64,000 nt of DNA from positions 62,001 through 126,000 of the forward strand of contig JBMNJC010000028.1 in NCBI GenBank assembly GCA_050951465.1, in the 5' to 3' direction. The notes under the pieces are model-generated. The model had not been told where the DNA came from, made no database searches, and was given only the letters and a program-made list of their open reading frames with translations. Shown piece by piece: positions 1-8,132 of the stretch. Made by a program: the position numbers and the translations under genes. The stretch's first letter is position 1. Every line of letters starts with the position of its first letter. The stretch comes from JAAZHD01 sp012510895. Lineage in GTDB: Bacteria; Bacillota; Clostridia; Caldicoprobacterales; DTU083.

Positions 1-1
1 G

Positions 2-607
2 ACTTCTGTGGGAGGAAGAATCTTTACCTATGATTACTGGCAGAAGGTGTGCAGCATTGAGAATCTGATTGGTATAAAGTGTGCATCCTTTGATCGTTAT
101 ACCACACTGGATGTGGTTCGTGCGGCAGCTTTATCTCCAAGAAGTAAAGAAATTTCTTTATATACAGGCAATGATGACAATATAATCATCGACTTGCTGA
201 CGAAATATGAGTTCGAGCATCAAGGCAGAAAATATGAAAAAGCCTTTGTGGGAGGTCTTTTAGGCCATTGGGCAGTATGGACTTATAAAGTTGTGGAGAT
301 ATTCCGGCAAATAAAGAAATCTGCCGGAAAACCAAGTATCCCGGCAGAAATCTTGACCCTGGCTGCACAGGTTACTGATGCTAATTCGGCTTTCTTTGAT
401 ACAGCCAATAATTTTAAAGGATGTATTGCAGGAGTTCATGAAGTACTCAGGAGACAGGGTCTGATGGAAGGGATATGGTGCATAAACGAGAATGAAACCT
501 TGTCTCCCGATCAGGCCGAGGAAATCGATCGGGTTTATCGGATGTATCCTCATCTAAATGATGATGAGTTTGTCCGTGAAAATTTGGATAAATGGCTGAA
601 TGGTTAA
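2..607 (+). CDS. DapA-superfamily (dihydrodipicolinate synthase-like) lyase, 3' fragment
   Basis: C-terminal ~200 residues of a class I aldolase of the dihydrodipicolinate synthase/N-acetylneuraminate lyase superfamily. The reading frame is open to the left edge (T-S-V-G-G-R...), so the gene begins outside the window and the GTG at 8 is not its start. The motif GIKCASFDR (Lys codon at 77-79) matches the Schiff-base lysine of the family (IKxxS), followed by a segment that in family members reports on the substrate pocket (YTGNDD). The usual length is 300-380 aa, so about a third to a half is missing. Substrate cannot be read from the fragment; it is not the biosynthetic dapA, which lies at 54.7 kb. 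A Rho-independent terminator follows. Confidence 0.75.
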   Translation, partial: TSVGGRIFTYDYWQKVCSIENLIGIKCASFDRYTTLDVVRAAALSPRSKEISLYTGNDDNIIIDLLTKYEFEHQGRKYEKAFVGGLLGHWAVWTYKVVEIFRQIKKSAGKPSIPAEILTLAAQVTDANSAFFDTANNFKGCIAGVHEVLRRQGLMEGIWCINENETLSPDQAEEIDRVYRMYPHLNDDEFVRENLDKWLNG

Positions 608-638
608 TGGAAGCGGAACAGGGTAAATTTGCAGATAT

Positions 639-674
639 AAAAAGGGTTGGTGGCTTCTGTACCAATCCTTTTTA
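639..674 (+). terminator. Rho-independent terminator after the lyase fragment
   Basis: Inverted repeat AAAAGGGTTGGT (640-651) / ACCAATCCTTTT (661-672), one mismatch, 9-nt loop, ending in a T run. It lies 30 bases after the stop codon. Confidence 0.8.
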
Positions 675-775
675 CTGTTAACGTTCGTGCAAAAGCCTTC
701 TGCTGGTTTATAATACAATTGTGAACCTCTGCCGGAATTTATCTGAAAAAAATCCAGGAACAGGGGAGATTGAAT

Positions 776-2500
776 TTGGATTCTAAGAGAATAGCCGATA
801 TCCTTAATGAAATTGGGCTGTACCTGTAGCTGAAAGGTGAGAACCCATTTAAAATACGGGCATATGAAAACGGAGCCAGGATTATCCGGAACCTGGAAGA
901 GGATTTAGGGACCTTAGTCAAAGAGAATTGTCTTGGGACCATTAAGGGGATAGGCAAAGCACTGGAAGAAAAGATAACGGAATTGGTTACGACAGGAGAA
1001 CTTCAGTATTACCGTGAACTTAAGGCAGAGTTACCGCCTGGAATATTCGACCTTCTTAAAATTCCGGGGCTGGGGCCGAAGAAAGTCAGGGTATTATATG
1101 ATGCTTTGGGAATAGAAAGCATTGGTGAGCTGGAATATGCCTGTAAAGAAAATCGATTGATAAATCTGCCAGGATTTGGAAAGAAAACTCAGGATAATAT
1201 ACTGAAAGGCATTGCCCATATTCGTTCCCATGAAGGGCTGTTTTTGATTCACGAAGCAGAAAGCATGGCTTTACCGTTGCTTAAAGATTTACAACACTGT
1301 CCGGACATAAAAGAGGTGAGCGTTGCCGGCAGTTTGCGCCGGAGAAAGGAAGTCATTAAGGATATAGACCTGTTGGCTTCATCTATTCAAGAGAAAAAGG
1401 TTATGGATTATTTTGTTTCTCTTCCTCAGGTCACGGATATAATCGGGAAAGGAGCAACTAAGGCAAGTATAAGGATAAGGGGCGGCATAGCCGTAGACAT
1501 GAGAGTAGTTTCACCGGAACAATATCCATATGCCCTGCATCATTTTACCGGAAGCAAGGAACACAATACAAAAATGAGGCATATTGCAAAGTCTATGGGT
1601 TTTAAAATGAATGAATACGGCTTATTTCAGGAAGATGGTAAATTAATTTCATGTAAAGACGAGGAAGAATTGTTCAATAGACTGGGAATGGCTTATATTC
1701 CCCCTGAACTACGTGAGGATATGGGCGAGATTGAAACAGCTTTGGAGAACCGGCTGCCCAATCTGGTAGAAGCGGAAGATCTTAAGGGTTTATTTCATTT
1801 CCACAGCCGATACAGTGACGGCAGCAACTCAATAAGGGAATTGGCAGAAGAGGTGCGCAGGGAAGGCTATTCTTATATGGGCATTTCCGATCACAGCCGC
1901 TCTGCCTATTATGCAGGGGGATTGAAAGAGGAGGACATTTTAAGGCAGATTGAGGAAGTTGACGCTCTGAATCATATATTCAGCAACTTTTATATATTTA
2001 AGGGCATTGAATCAGATATTCTTCCGGACGGTTCGTTGGATTATGAAGATGTTATATTAAAGCTTCTGGATTTTGTTATTATTTCTGTACATTCACAGTT
2101 CCGTATGGACAGGGAAAGTATGACCGCAAGAATTATAAAAGCAATGGATAATCCCTATGTTACTATACTTGGCCACCCTACCGGCAGATTGTTGCTGTCG
2201 CGCGATGAATATGAGGCAGATATGGAACAAATATTAGAAAAAGCGGCAGAAAAGGGTATTATACTGGAGATAAACGCAAACCCGCACAGATTGGATTTGG
2301 ATTGGCGCTGGATAAAAAAGGCGAGAGAAATGGGTATCAGGTTCATGATTAATCCGGATGCTCACAATTTATCCCAAATAGCTTATACAAGCTTTGGCAT
2401 TGCCATGGCACGTAAAGACTGGTGCACCAGAGAAGATATAGTAAACTGCATGGATGCAGACTCCATGGCAGAATTTCTGAAAAATAATCTGCATAACTAA
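776..2500 (+). pseudogene. polX: PolX-family DNA polymerase/3'-5' exonuclease, interrupted by in-frame UAG
   Basis: Full-length bacterial PolX is about 570 aa; here the homologous frame runs from TTG at 776 (preceded by AGGGGAGA) for 574 codons but has a TAG at 827-829, codon 18, where relatives carry Glu (context ...IGLYL-stop-LKGENPFK). Downstream everything is intact: helix-hairpin-helix segments (IPGLGPKK, LPGFGKKT), polymerase X motif GSLRRRKE followed by DID (catalytic Asp codons near 1360-1370), and a C-terminal PHP phosphoesterase domain (LFHFHSRYSDG, ISDHS, HPTGR, INPDAH). A single G-to-T change of GAG explains the stop. Restart could occur downstream (for example TTG 983, giving 505 aa), which would lose the first HhH region. 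It could also be a sequencing error. Role if functional: base excision repair gap filling. Confidence 0.8.
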
Positions 2501-2542
2501 CTTCATCACACCCTTTACCGTTATTACAAAATAATAAATGGT

Positions 2543-2571
2543 TTGCACGCTTTATTCAAAAAGAGTATTAT
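2543..2571 (+). promoter_or_regulatory. Predicted sigma-A promoter of hflX
   Basis: TTGCAC (2543-2548), 17-base spacer, TATTAT (2566-2571), 25 bases before the hflX start. Confidence 0.5.
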
Positions 2572-2596
2572 GATGTTATAAGGGGTGGGATATTGA

Positions 2597-4372
2597 ATGA
2601 TATACGGAAAAACGGATGGTTTATCCAGACAGATTTTGTCTCGTTTGGAAGAACTGTATGATATGTCTGTTGAAAGACAGGATTTTTTGTCAGAAGAATT
2701 GGTGCTTCTTCTTTGTGAAATGACGGGATTGACAAATCGGGAGCTGTCTGTTTATTTGAATCGCAGAGGCGAGGTTGTTGATGTATCTGTTGGTGAAGCG
2801 AATCAGGTATCATTGCCCAATATGAATCTGCGACGCAGCAATGTTCGTCTGAGCGGTATCCGTTGTGTTCATACTCACCCCGGAGGAAACGGGCAATTAT
2901 CCGGTGTTGATTTGAACGCTCTTCAGGGATTGCGCTTTGATGCCATGACAGCCATAGGCGTACAGGATGGCAAGTTTATAAATGCTTATACGGCTCTTTT
3001 GTCTCCTTCTGAAGAACAGGAGGCGAAGCCTTATACTATTTACGGCCCTTTATCCATGGATGAACTCTGCGGTGAAGGACTGAAAAAGGAAATTCTGCGC
3101 CTGGATCCGCTTATTGCACTGCCGCCAACAATAGATATTCGGCATGATGAAGAAGAAAGAGCTGTTCTGGTCGGGCTGGATGAACGCGGTGAAGGCATTC
3201 GTTCGGTAAATGAGCTGGAGGAGCTGGCAAAAACTGCCGGCGCTAAAGTTCTTTATAAGACCACTCAAAACCGACGGGCACCCGATCCTGCGACTTATAT
3301 AGGAAGAGGCAAGGCTGGAGAATTAGCCCTTTTGTGCCAGTCTTTGAATGCCAATTTAATAATATGTGATGATGAACTTTCTGCTTCTCAGATAAAAAAT
3401 TTGGAAAGAATTTTGGGGGTAAAAGTCATCGATCGAACCACTCTCATTCTTGATATATTTTCGAGACATGCTGTATCAAGGGAAGGGAAGCTTCAGGTAG
3501 AACTGGCACAGCTTAAATATCGTCTTCCAAGGTTAATGGGAATGGGACATGTTTTGTCCAGATTAGGCGGTGGAATAGGAACCAGAGGCCCGGGAGAACA
3601 GAAACTGGAAACTGATCGCAGACACATAAGCCGCCGCATACGGGACATAGAGGCGGAACTGGCCAAGGTAAAGGAACGCAGAGAAGCCATCCGAACGAAG
3701 CGGGAAAAGGACCGGATTCCGGTATGTGCATTGACTGGGTATACAAACTCCGGTAAAAGCACATTGCTTAATGCATTAAGCGGCAGCAATGTTTTAGTGG
3801 AAAACAAGCTTTTCGCGACTTTGGACCCTGTATCCAGAGGTATCACTCTGCCGAATGGGCAAAAAGTTTTGTTGATAGACACGGTAGGCTTTATTGACAA
3901 ACTCCCCCATGACTTGGTGGAAGCTTTTCATTCCACCCTGGAAGAAGTAGTTAAGGCTGATATGCTTCTTCATGTAGTAGATGCAGGTTCTCCGTATTTG
4001 ATTGAGCAGATGCAGGTTGTGAAAAAAGTGTTGCGCTCATTGGGAGCCAATCAAACCATGATAACTGTGTTTAACAAGATGGATACGGTAACCGATCCAT
4101 CCCTGCTTCCCAGAGAGAAACCGCAAGTATGGATTTCTGCCCTATATGGAGAAGGACTGGATGAACTTCTGGATATGATACAGCAGAATCTTAATACAAT
4201 AATAAAACAGGTAACCCTTCTTATACCTTATGACCAGGGTGGCATTCGATCTATGTTGCATGAAGAGGGCAATATCTTAAAAGAAGAATTTATTGATACA
4301 GGCATCAGGATAAGAGCAGAAGTAAATGAAGTACTTTACAGCAGAGTAAAAAAGTTTGTGCTGCCTGTTTAA
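2597..4372 (+). CDS. hflX: GTPase HflX with JAMM-like N-terminal domain
   Basis: 591 aa, against about 420-430 aa for ordinary HflX (ribosome-splitting GTPase that binds the 50S subunit). Start ATG 2597 follows AAGGGGTGGG. The C-terminal ~400 residues are standard HflX: a glycine-rich HflX domain (SRLGGGIGTRGPGEQ), G1 GYTNSGKS at 381-388, G3 DTVGF near 428 and G4 NKMD near 493. The first ~180 residues are an extra domain with H92-T-H94, S102 and D105, which fits the JAMM/MPN+ metal motif HxHx7SxxD (as in RadC), with Glu59 and Glu67 upstream as possible catalytic Glu. I recall similar long HflX proteins in other Clostridia, so the extension is probably lineage-typical; its activity is unknown to me. 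Confidence 0.93.
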   Translation: MIYGKTDGLSRQILSRLEELYDMSVERQDFLSEELVLLLCEMTGLTNRELSVYLNRRGEVVDVSVGEANQVSLPNMNLRRSNVRLSGIRCVHTHPGGNGQLSGVDLNALQGLRFDAMTAIGVQDGKFINAYTALLSPSEEQEAKPYTIYGPLSMDELCGEGLKKEILRLDPLIALPPTIDIRHDEEERAVLVGLDERGEGIRSVNELEELAKTAGAKVLYKTTQNRRAPDPATYIGRGKAGELALLCQSLNANLIICDDELSASQIKNLERILGVKVIDRTTLILDIFSRHAVSREGKLQVELAQLKYRLPRLMGMGHVLSRLGGGIGTRGPGEQKLETDRRHISRRIRDIEAELAKVKERREAIRTKREKDRIPVCALTGYTNSGKSTLLNALSGSNVLVENKLFATLDPVSRGITLPNGQKVLLIDTVGFIDKLPHDLVEAFHSTLEEVVKADMLLHVVDAGSPYLIEQMQVVKKVLRSLGANQTMITVFNKMDTVTDPSLLPREKPQVWISALYGEGLDELLDMIQQNLNTIIKQVTLLIPYDQGGIRSMLHEEGNILKEEFIDTGIRIRAEVNEVLYSRVKKFVLPV

Positions 4373-4436
4373 TAAACTATGCCCAAGGGTACTATAATAA
4401 GCATAAGGATGTTAAGGATTTAAGGAGGCATGTGTT

Positions 4437-4625
4437 ATGAGAGTAGAAGTAGATCAAGATTTATGTATCAGTTGCGGATTGTGTATCAGTATTTGTGAGG
4501 AAGTATTCTCCTGGAATGATGATGAAAAGGCACAAGCCATTCCTGACGATGTTCCGGAGGAACTGGAGGATCAGGTCGCTGAAGCAATTGAGAGCTGCCC
4601 TACAGAAGCTATAAAAGAGGTATGA
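4437..4625 (+). CDS. Ferredoxin, single [4Fe-4S] type
   Basis: 62 aa acidic electron carrier. Cysteines C10, C13, C16 (CxxCxxC) and C54 in ESCP can ligate one [4Fe-4S] cluster; C20 is the remnant of the 2x[4Fe-4S] spacing or a disulfide partner. ATG 4437 is preceded by TAAGGAGG. It stands alone between hflX and a bidirectional terminator. A low-potential ferredoxin of this size fits an anaerobe; its redox partner is not evident here. Confidence 0.93.
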   Translation: MRVEVDQDLCISCGLCISICEEVFSWNDDEKAQAIPDDVPEELEDQVAEAIESCPTEAIKEV

Positions 4626-4653
4626 CATGCTGCATTAATAACTTATACATAAG

Positions 4654-4685
4654 AAAACCACTGCAATAATTGCAGCGGTTTTTAA
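4654..4685. terminator. Bidirectional terminator between ferredoxin and glyS
   Basis: AAAACCACTGCAA / TTGCAGCGGTTTT hairpin with a short TAA loop (one G-T-type mismatch), A run on one side and T run on the other, so it can serve the convergent genes on both strands. Confidence 0.8.
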
Positions 4686-4693
4686 TTTATGAG

Positions 4694-6085
4694 CTAAAAA
4701 TTGGTCTTTTCCTCTAAATACTGTACTAAGTTGTCTATGGGGATGCGAGTTTGTTCCATGGTGTCCCTATCTCTTACTGTTACGGTTTGGTCTTCAAGTG
4801 TATCAAAATCTATTGTGATACAGTAAGGTGTGCCTATTTCATCCTGCCGTCTGTATCGCTTACCGATACTGCCGGTTTCGTCATAGTCGGCATTAATCTT
4901 TCCTATCAGCTTACGATAGAGTTCTTCTGCCGGTTCTCTCAGTTTTTTGGTTAAAGGCAGAACGGCAGCCTGATAGGGCGCCAAAGCCGGATGCAGCTTA
5001 AGCACTACTCGTAAATCGCCGTTATCCAATTCTTCTTCATGGTAGGCCTCGGACAGGAAAGCCAGCAACACGCGATCTGCACCAAGGGATGGTTCAATAA
5101 CATAAGGAATATATCGTTCGTTGGTAACAGGGTCTACATAATGCAGGTTTTCACCTGAATGAGTTTCATGCTGCTTCAGATCATAGTCAGTACGGTTTGC
5201 AATGCCCCATAGTTCACCCCAGCCAAAGGGAAACGAATATTCGATATCAGTAGTAGCTGTACTGTAATGGGAAAGTTCTTCTTTAGAATGGTCCCTCATT
5301 CTGATATGTTCTTCTGCAATACCTAAACCCAGCAGCCATTTTCTGCAAAACTCGCGCCAATACCGGAACCATTCCATATCTTCACCGGGTTTGCAGAAAA
5401 ATTGCAGTTCCATCTGTTCAAATTCTCTGGTGCGGAAAATAAAGTTTCCGGGGGTAATTTCATTTCTGAAGGATTTCCCAATCTGTCCTATGCCAAAGGG
5501 GATCTTTTTTCTGGTAGTACGCTGTACATTTTTAAAGTTCACAAAAATTCCCTGGGCGGTTTCCGGTCGAAGATAGAGCTGGGATTGAGAATCTTCTGTC
5601 ACCCCCTGAAATGTTTTGAACATCAGATTAAACTGACGTACAGAAGTGAAATTGGATTTACCGCAATCAGGGCAGGAAATATTGTTATCCTTAATGAACT
5701 CATCCATTTTGCTTAAGGACCAGCCGTCGATCGTCCCTATTTCCTGTTGGTTTTTAGCAGCATAGTCTTCTATTAATTTGTCTGCACGAAAACGGGCTTT
5801 ACATTCCCTGCAGTCCACTAATGGGTCGTTAAAACCGCCTACATGGCCGGAGGCAACCCATGTTTGGGGATTCATAAGAATAGCGGAGTCTAAGCCTACA
5901 TTGTAGGGGTTTTCGTGGATGAATTTTTTCCACCAGGCTCTCTTTATATTGTTTTTCAATTCGACTCCCAGAGGGCCGTAATCCCAACTGTTAGCAAGAC
6001 CTCCGTAAATTTCAGAGCCCGGGAAAATAAAACCTCTGCTTTTACATAAGGCAACAATTTTGTCCATTTTGTTTTCTATTGTCAT
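4694..6085 (-). CDS. glyS: Glycyl-tRNA synthetase, dimeric (eukaryotic/Gram-positive) type
   Basis: 463 aa class II aminoacyl-tRNA synthetase that charges tRNA-Gly. Seen in the sequence: N-terminal GSEIYGG and WDYGPLG, zinc-like cysteines CRECK and CPDCGK flanking an insertion, motif 2 region FRNEITPGNFIFRTREFEQ, motif 3 PSLGADRVLLAFL, and a C-terminal anticodon-binding domain (LHPALAPYQAAVLPL...). Length fits the alpha2 family (also called GlyQS/glyS), not the alpha2beta2 GlyQ+GlyS type. ATG is preceded by AAAAGGAGC. Transcription is controlled by the glycine T-box upstream on the same strand. Confidence 0.97.
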   Translation of the reverse strand: MTIENKMDKIVALCKSRGFIFPGSEIYGGLANSWDYGPLGVELKNNIKRAWWKKFIHENPYNVGLDSAILMNPQTWVASGHVGGFNDPLVDCRECKARFRADKLIEDYAAKNQQEIGTIDGWSLSKMDEFIKDNNISCPDCGKSNFTSVRQFNLMFKTFQGVTEDSQSQLYLRPETAQGIFVNFKNVQRTTRKKIPFGIGQIGKSFRNEITPGNFIFRTREFEQMELQFFCKPGEDMEWFRYWREFCRKWLLGLGIAEEHIRMRDHSKEELSHYSTATTDIEYSFPFGWGELWGIANRTDYDLKQHETHSGENLHYVDPVTNERYIPYVIEPSLGADRVLLAFLSEAYHEEELDNGDLRVVLKLHPALAPYQAAVLPLTKKLREPAEELYRKLIGKINADYDETGSIGKRYRRQDEIGTPYCITIDFDTLEDQTVTVRDRDTMEQTRIPIDNLVQYLEEKTNF

Positions 6086-6111
6086 AGTACATATGCTCCT
6101 TTTAAATACTA

Positions 6112-6318
6112 TAAATTATTAAAGTCTTTCATCCCGGTAAGGGACGAAAGACTTATCTTCCGCGGTTCCACCCTTATTGATTCTCTAAAAGAGAATCCTC
6201 TTTTTTAAAAGACGGTTCAAGGACGCCTTCACTTCTGCATACCACCGGGCTTTCACCATCCCCGGCTCGCTGACGGCAAGGGCACGAAGCTACTCTTTCC
6301 CATCACAACCGTATTATT
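6112..6318 (-). ncRNA. T-box leader (glycine) of glyS
   Basis: On the minus strand the conserved T-box sequence GGGTGGAACCGCGG is present (complement of 6160-6173), followed by a terminator-type hairpin (AAGTCTTTCGTCCC / GGGATGAAAGACTTT, complement of 6120-6152). The upstream Stem I has GAGCCGGGGATGGTG and GCCCGGTGG, and GAAGTGAAGGCGTCC contains GGC as the likely specifier codon for glycine. Uncharged tRNA-Gly would stabilise the antiterminator and turn on glyS. The run of T after the terminator stem is weak (TTTAATAATTT), which is slightly unusual. Confidence 0.92.
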
Positions 6319-6325
6319 TATCATT

Positions 6326-6354
6326 ATTATGGTTAAATAATAAAGATTTGTCAA
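6326..6354 (-). promoter_or_regulatory. Sigma-A promoter of the glyS T-box transcript
   Basis: On the minus strand TTGACA (complement of 6349-6354), 17-base spacer, CATAAT (complement of 6326-6331). Near-consensus and correctly placed just before the T-box. Confidence 0.8.
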
Positions 6355-6504
6355 GTTAAACTTGCCCTTTTTAATTTTATCATCTATAATATATGTAATA
6401 ATTTTTCTGGTATAACATATTAAATATGCTGATATATATCCAATAATCAGGCTCAGTTATTTGCAGGCTAAAACAAATGACTTCGAACGGAAAAGGGGAA
6501 ACAA

Positions 6505-6774
6505 ATGGTACAAAAGGACTTTGTCATTGAGAATGAAGCTGGTTTACATGCCAGGCCGGCAGCCAGGCTTATTAAAACGGCAGGCGGATTTCAGTCCGAT
6601 ATCAGCATTATCCATGGCACAAAGAAAGGAAATGCGAAAAGCTTATTATCTGTGTTGGCACTTGGGATTTTCAAAGGTACACAAATTACTATCCAGGCTG
6701 ACGGCCCGGATGAGGTTGCAGCCCTGTATAAAATAGAGAAGTTAATAGAGAGCAATTTCTCTGAGATAGATTAA
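6505..6774 (+). CDS. HPr-family phosphocarrier protein
   Basis: 89 aa. GLHARPA gives His15, the PTS phosphorylation site, and Ser46 (NAKSLLSVLALG) is in the place of the HPr kinase site, so both the sugar-transport and the catabolite-repression roles of Gram-positive HPr are possible. His15 argues against Crh, which has Gln there. ATG 6505 follows AAAAGGGGAAAC. No EI (ptsI) or HPr kinase gene lies next to it; it is transcribed alone and ended by a strong terminator. The Ser46 region differs from the usual KSIMGVMSLG (here LLSVLALG). Confidence 0.9.
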   Translation: MVQKDFVIENEAGLHARPAARLIKTAGGFQSDISIIHGTKKGNAKSLLSVLALGIFKGTQITIQADGPDEVAALYKIEKLIESNFSEID

Positions 6775-6777
6775 GCA

Positions 6778-6800
6778 AGGCACCAAAGGGTGCTTTTTTT
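6778..6800 (+). terminator. Rho-independent terminator after the HPr gene
   Basis: GCACC / GGTGC hairpin with AAAG loop followed by seven T. Confidence 0.85.
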
Positions 6801-6823
6801 AGAATTTGAGAGGAAGCCAGTCT

Positions 6824-7663
6824 ATGCCTGATATTAGTTTCATCTTACTGCTTTTATTAAACGGCTTGATTACTATAGCTTTTTTAGTCTTGGCTGTGAT
6901 CTATTTTTTTATCGAAGGAAGGGAATCAACCCGTAAGGCAGCAAAAAAAACTTTGTTTATATCCCTTCTGGTATTCGGCCTGAATTTCGTCAATGCACTG
7001 ATGATAAGATATTGGGTTGAGTTTCCTAAAACAGGAGGGTATGATTTAAACTCCAACAGCAGTCTGGCAACCAATTTATTTACTGCAGGCATATCCATCA
7101 TTACCACAATTCTATATCTGAGAAACGGTCAGAGCTTCTCTGAAAGAAACAAAATGCCCGGCAGCATTTTGCTTGAGGCTCATCCGAAGCCTTTTAAATG
7201 GAATCTCAAATTGATTTTTCTTCCTATTCCTTTTCTTGTTATATGGACTTTTCTATGGTTTGCCATATTCACGCCGGAACCTACAGATTTGGCAATTGCT
7301 TCCACACCGGAAGCAAACAGTCTGAGGGCGTATATCTATACTTTTTTCACTGCATCTGTGATAGCCCCTCTTTCTGAGGAAATACTCTACCGTCATTTTG
7401 CTATTGGGCTTCTGGGCAGATGGTTCGGAAGAAGCAAGCCGGCAATTATGCTTAATATAGGTATTACATCGCTTATCTTTGCTATTGCCCATATAGGTGT
7501 AGTAACATCAGATTGGATCAAGATAATACAGATTCTGCCTGCTGGTATATTATTTGGATGGATTTATTACAAAAAAGGGTTGGAGCATTCAGTGCTGTCG
7601 CATTCGATGTTTAATACCCTGGTGATACCCGTTGCTGTTCTATTGGAAAAAATTGCTGTCTGA
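6824..7663 (+). CDS. CPBP family intramembrane metalloprotease (CAAX/Abi type)
   Basis: 279 aa, about eight hydrophobic segments. The C-terminal half carries the three CPBP (PF02517) motifs: EEILYRH, an AHIG motif and HSMFN, whose Glu and His residues form the active site in Rce1-like proteases. The start is set at ATG 6824 because GAGAGGAAG lies at the right distance; a TTG 18 bases upstream overlaps this ribosome site. The roles of bacterial members vary (prenyl-peptide processing, bacteriocin immunity, membrane-protein proteolysis) and the substrate cannot be predicted from the context. Confidence 0.88.
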   Translation: MPDISFILLLLLNGLITIAFLVLAVIYFFIEGRESTRKAAKKTLFISLLVFGLNFVNALMIRYWVEFPKTGGYDLNSNSSLATNLFTAGISIITTILYLRNGQSFSERNKMPGSILLEAHPKPFKWNLKLIFLPIPFLVIWTFLWFAIFTPEPTDLAIASTPEANSLRAYIYTFFTASVIAPLSEEILYRHFAIGLLGRWFGRSKPAIMLNIGITSLIFAIAHIGVVTSDWIKIIQILPAGILFGWIYYKKGLEHSVLSHSMFNTLVIPVAVLLEKIAV

Positions 7664-7762
7664 GCATTAAGGGAACCATAAAGCACCTCAGATGTATAAA
7701 ATAGATCTTCATGGGAAAGTTATATATGACTGTGGATATTTTTTACAAAAGAGGTGCGTTGA

Positions 7763-8026
7763 ATGAAAACTGGAGATATGATCAAAGAATACACCATGGA
7801 AGCAAACCTGAAATTATATGACCAATTTACGGGAACCAGAGATGCAATATATTTAATTGCTGAAGAAAAAGCAGGTGAATTTATCCTGGTTGGAGATGTT
7901 GGCCTGAATATGGAAGAAAAGCAACTTCTGGCAGACTTCATCGCTCGCAGCATGATGCAAAGTTTTGCCCTGGGATATGGTGTAGGGAAGGTGGAAGGAA
8001 AAACAAAAAAGCAGATTTATCTTTAA
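7763..8026 (+). CDS. Conserved small hypothetical protein (87 aa)
   Basis: 87 aa, soluble, no signal peptide, no motif I recognise. Its N-terminal half is predicted helical then strands (DAIYLIAEE, FILVGDV), and the tail is basic (KTKKQIYL). ATG 7763 follows AAAGAGGTGCG. The ribosome binding site can pair with an upstream GCACCTC (7683-7689), which might mask it. It is monocistronic or loosely linked to the CPBP gene upstream. The good RBS and full frame support expression; function unknown. Confidence 0.65.
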   Translation: MKTGDMIKEYTMEANLKLYDQFTGTRDAIYLIAEEKAGEFILVGDVGLNMEEKQLLADFIARSMMQSFALGYGVGKVEGKTKKQIYL

Positions 8027-8132
8027 ATATATTCAAAAAGAAAAAGGTTTGTTGCTTTATATACTGTAAGGGTTTATGTTTTTATGATATGATTAACTAA
8101 GAAGGTGAGCATATAATACGGGGGAAGAATTA

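Noticed and set aside
827..829. UAG as a sense codon (pyrrolysine or recoding) in PolX
   Set aside because: Several neighbouring genes end at TAG, no pyl genes are in the window, and a G-to-T change of GAG explains the stop more simply.
6120..6355. Short ORFs in the glyS leader
   Set aside because: The region is an RNA leader (T-box) with canonical conserved elements; no SD and start pair supports a peptide.
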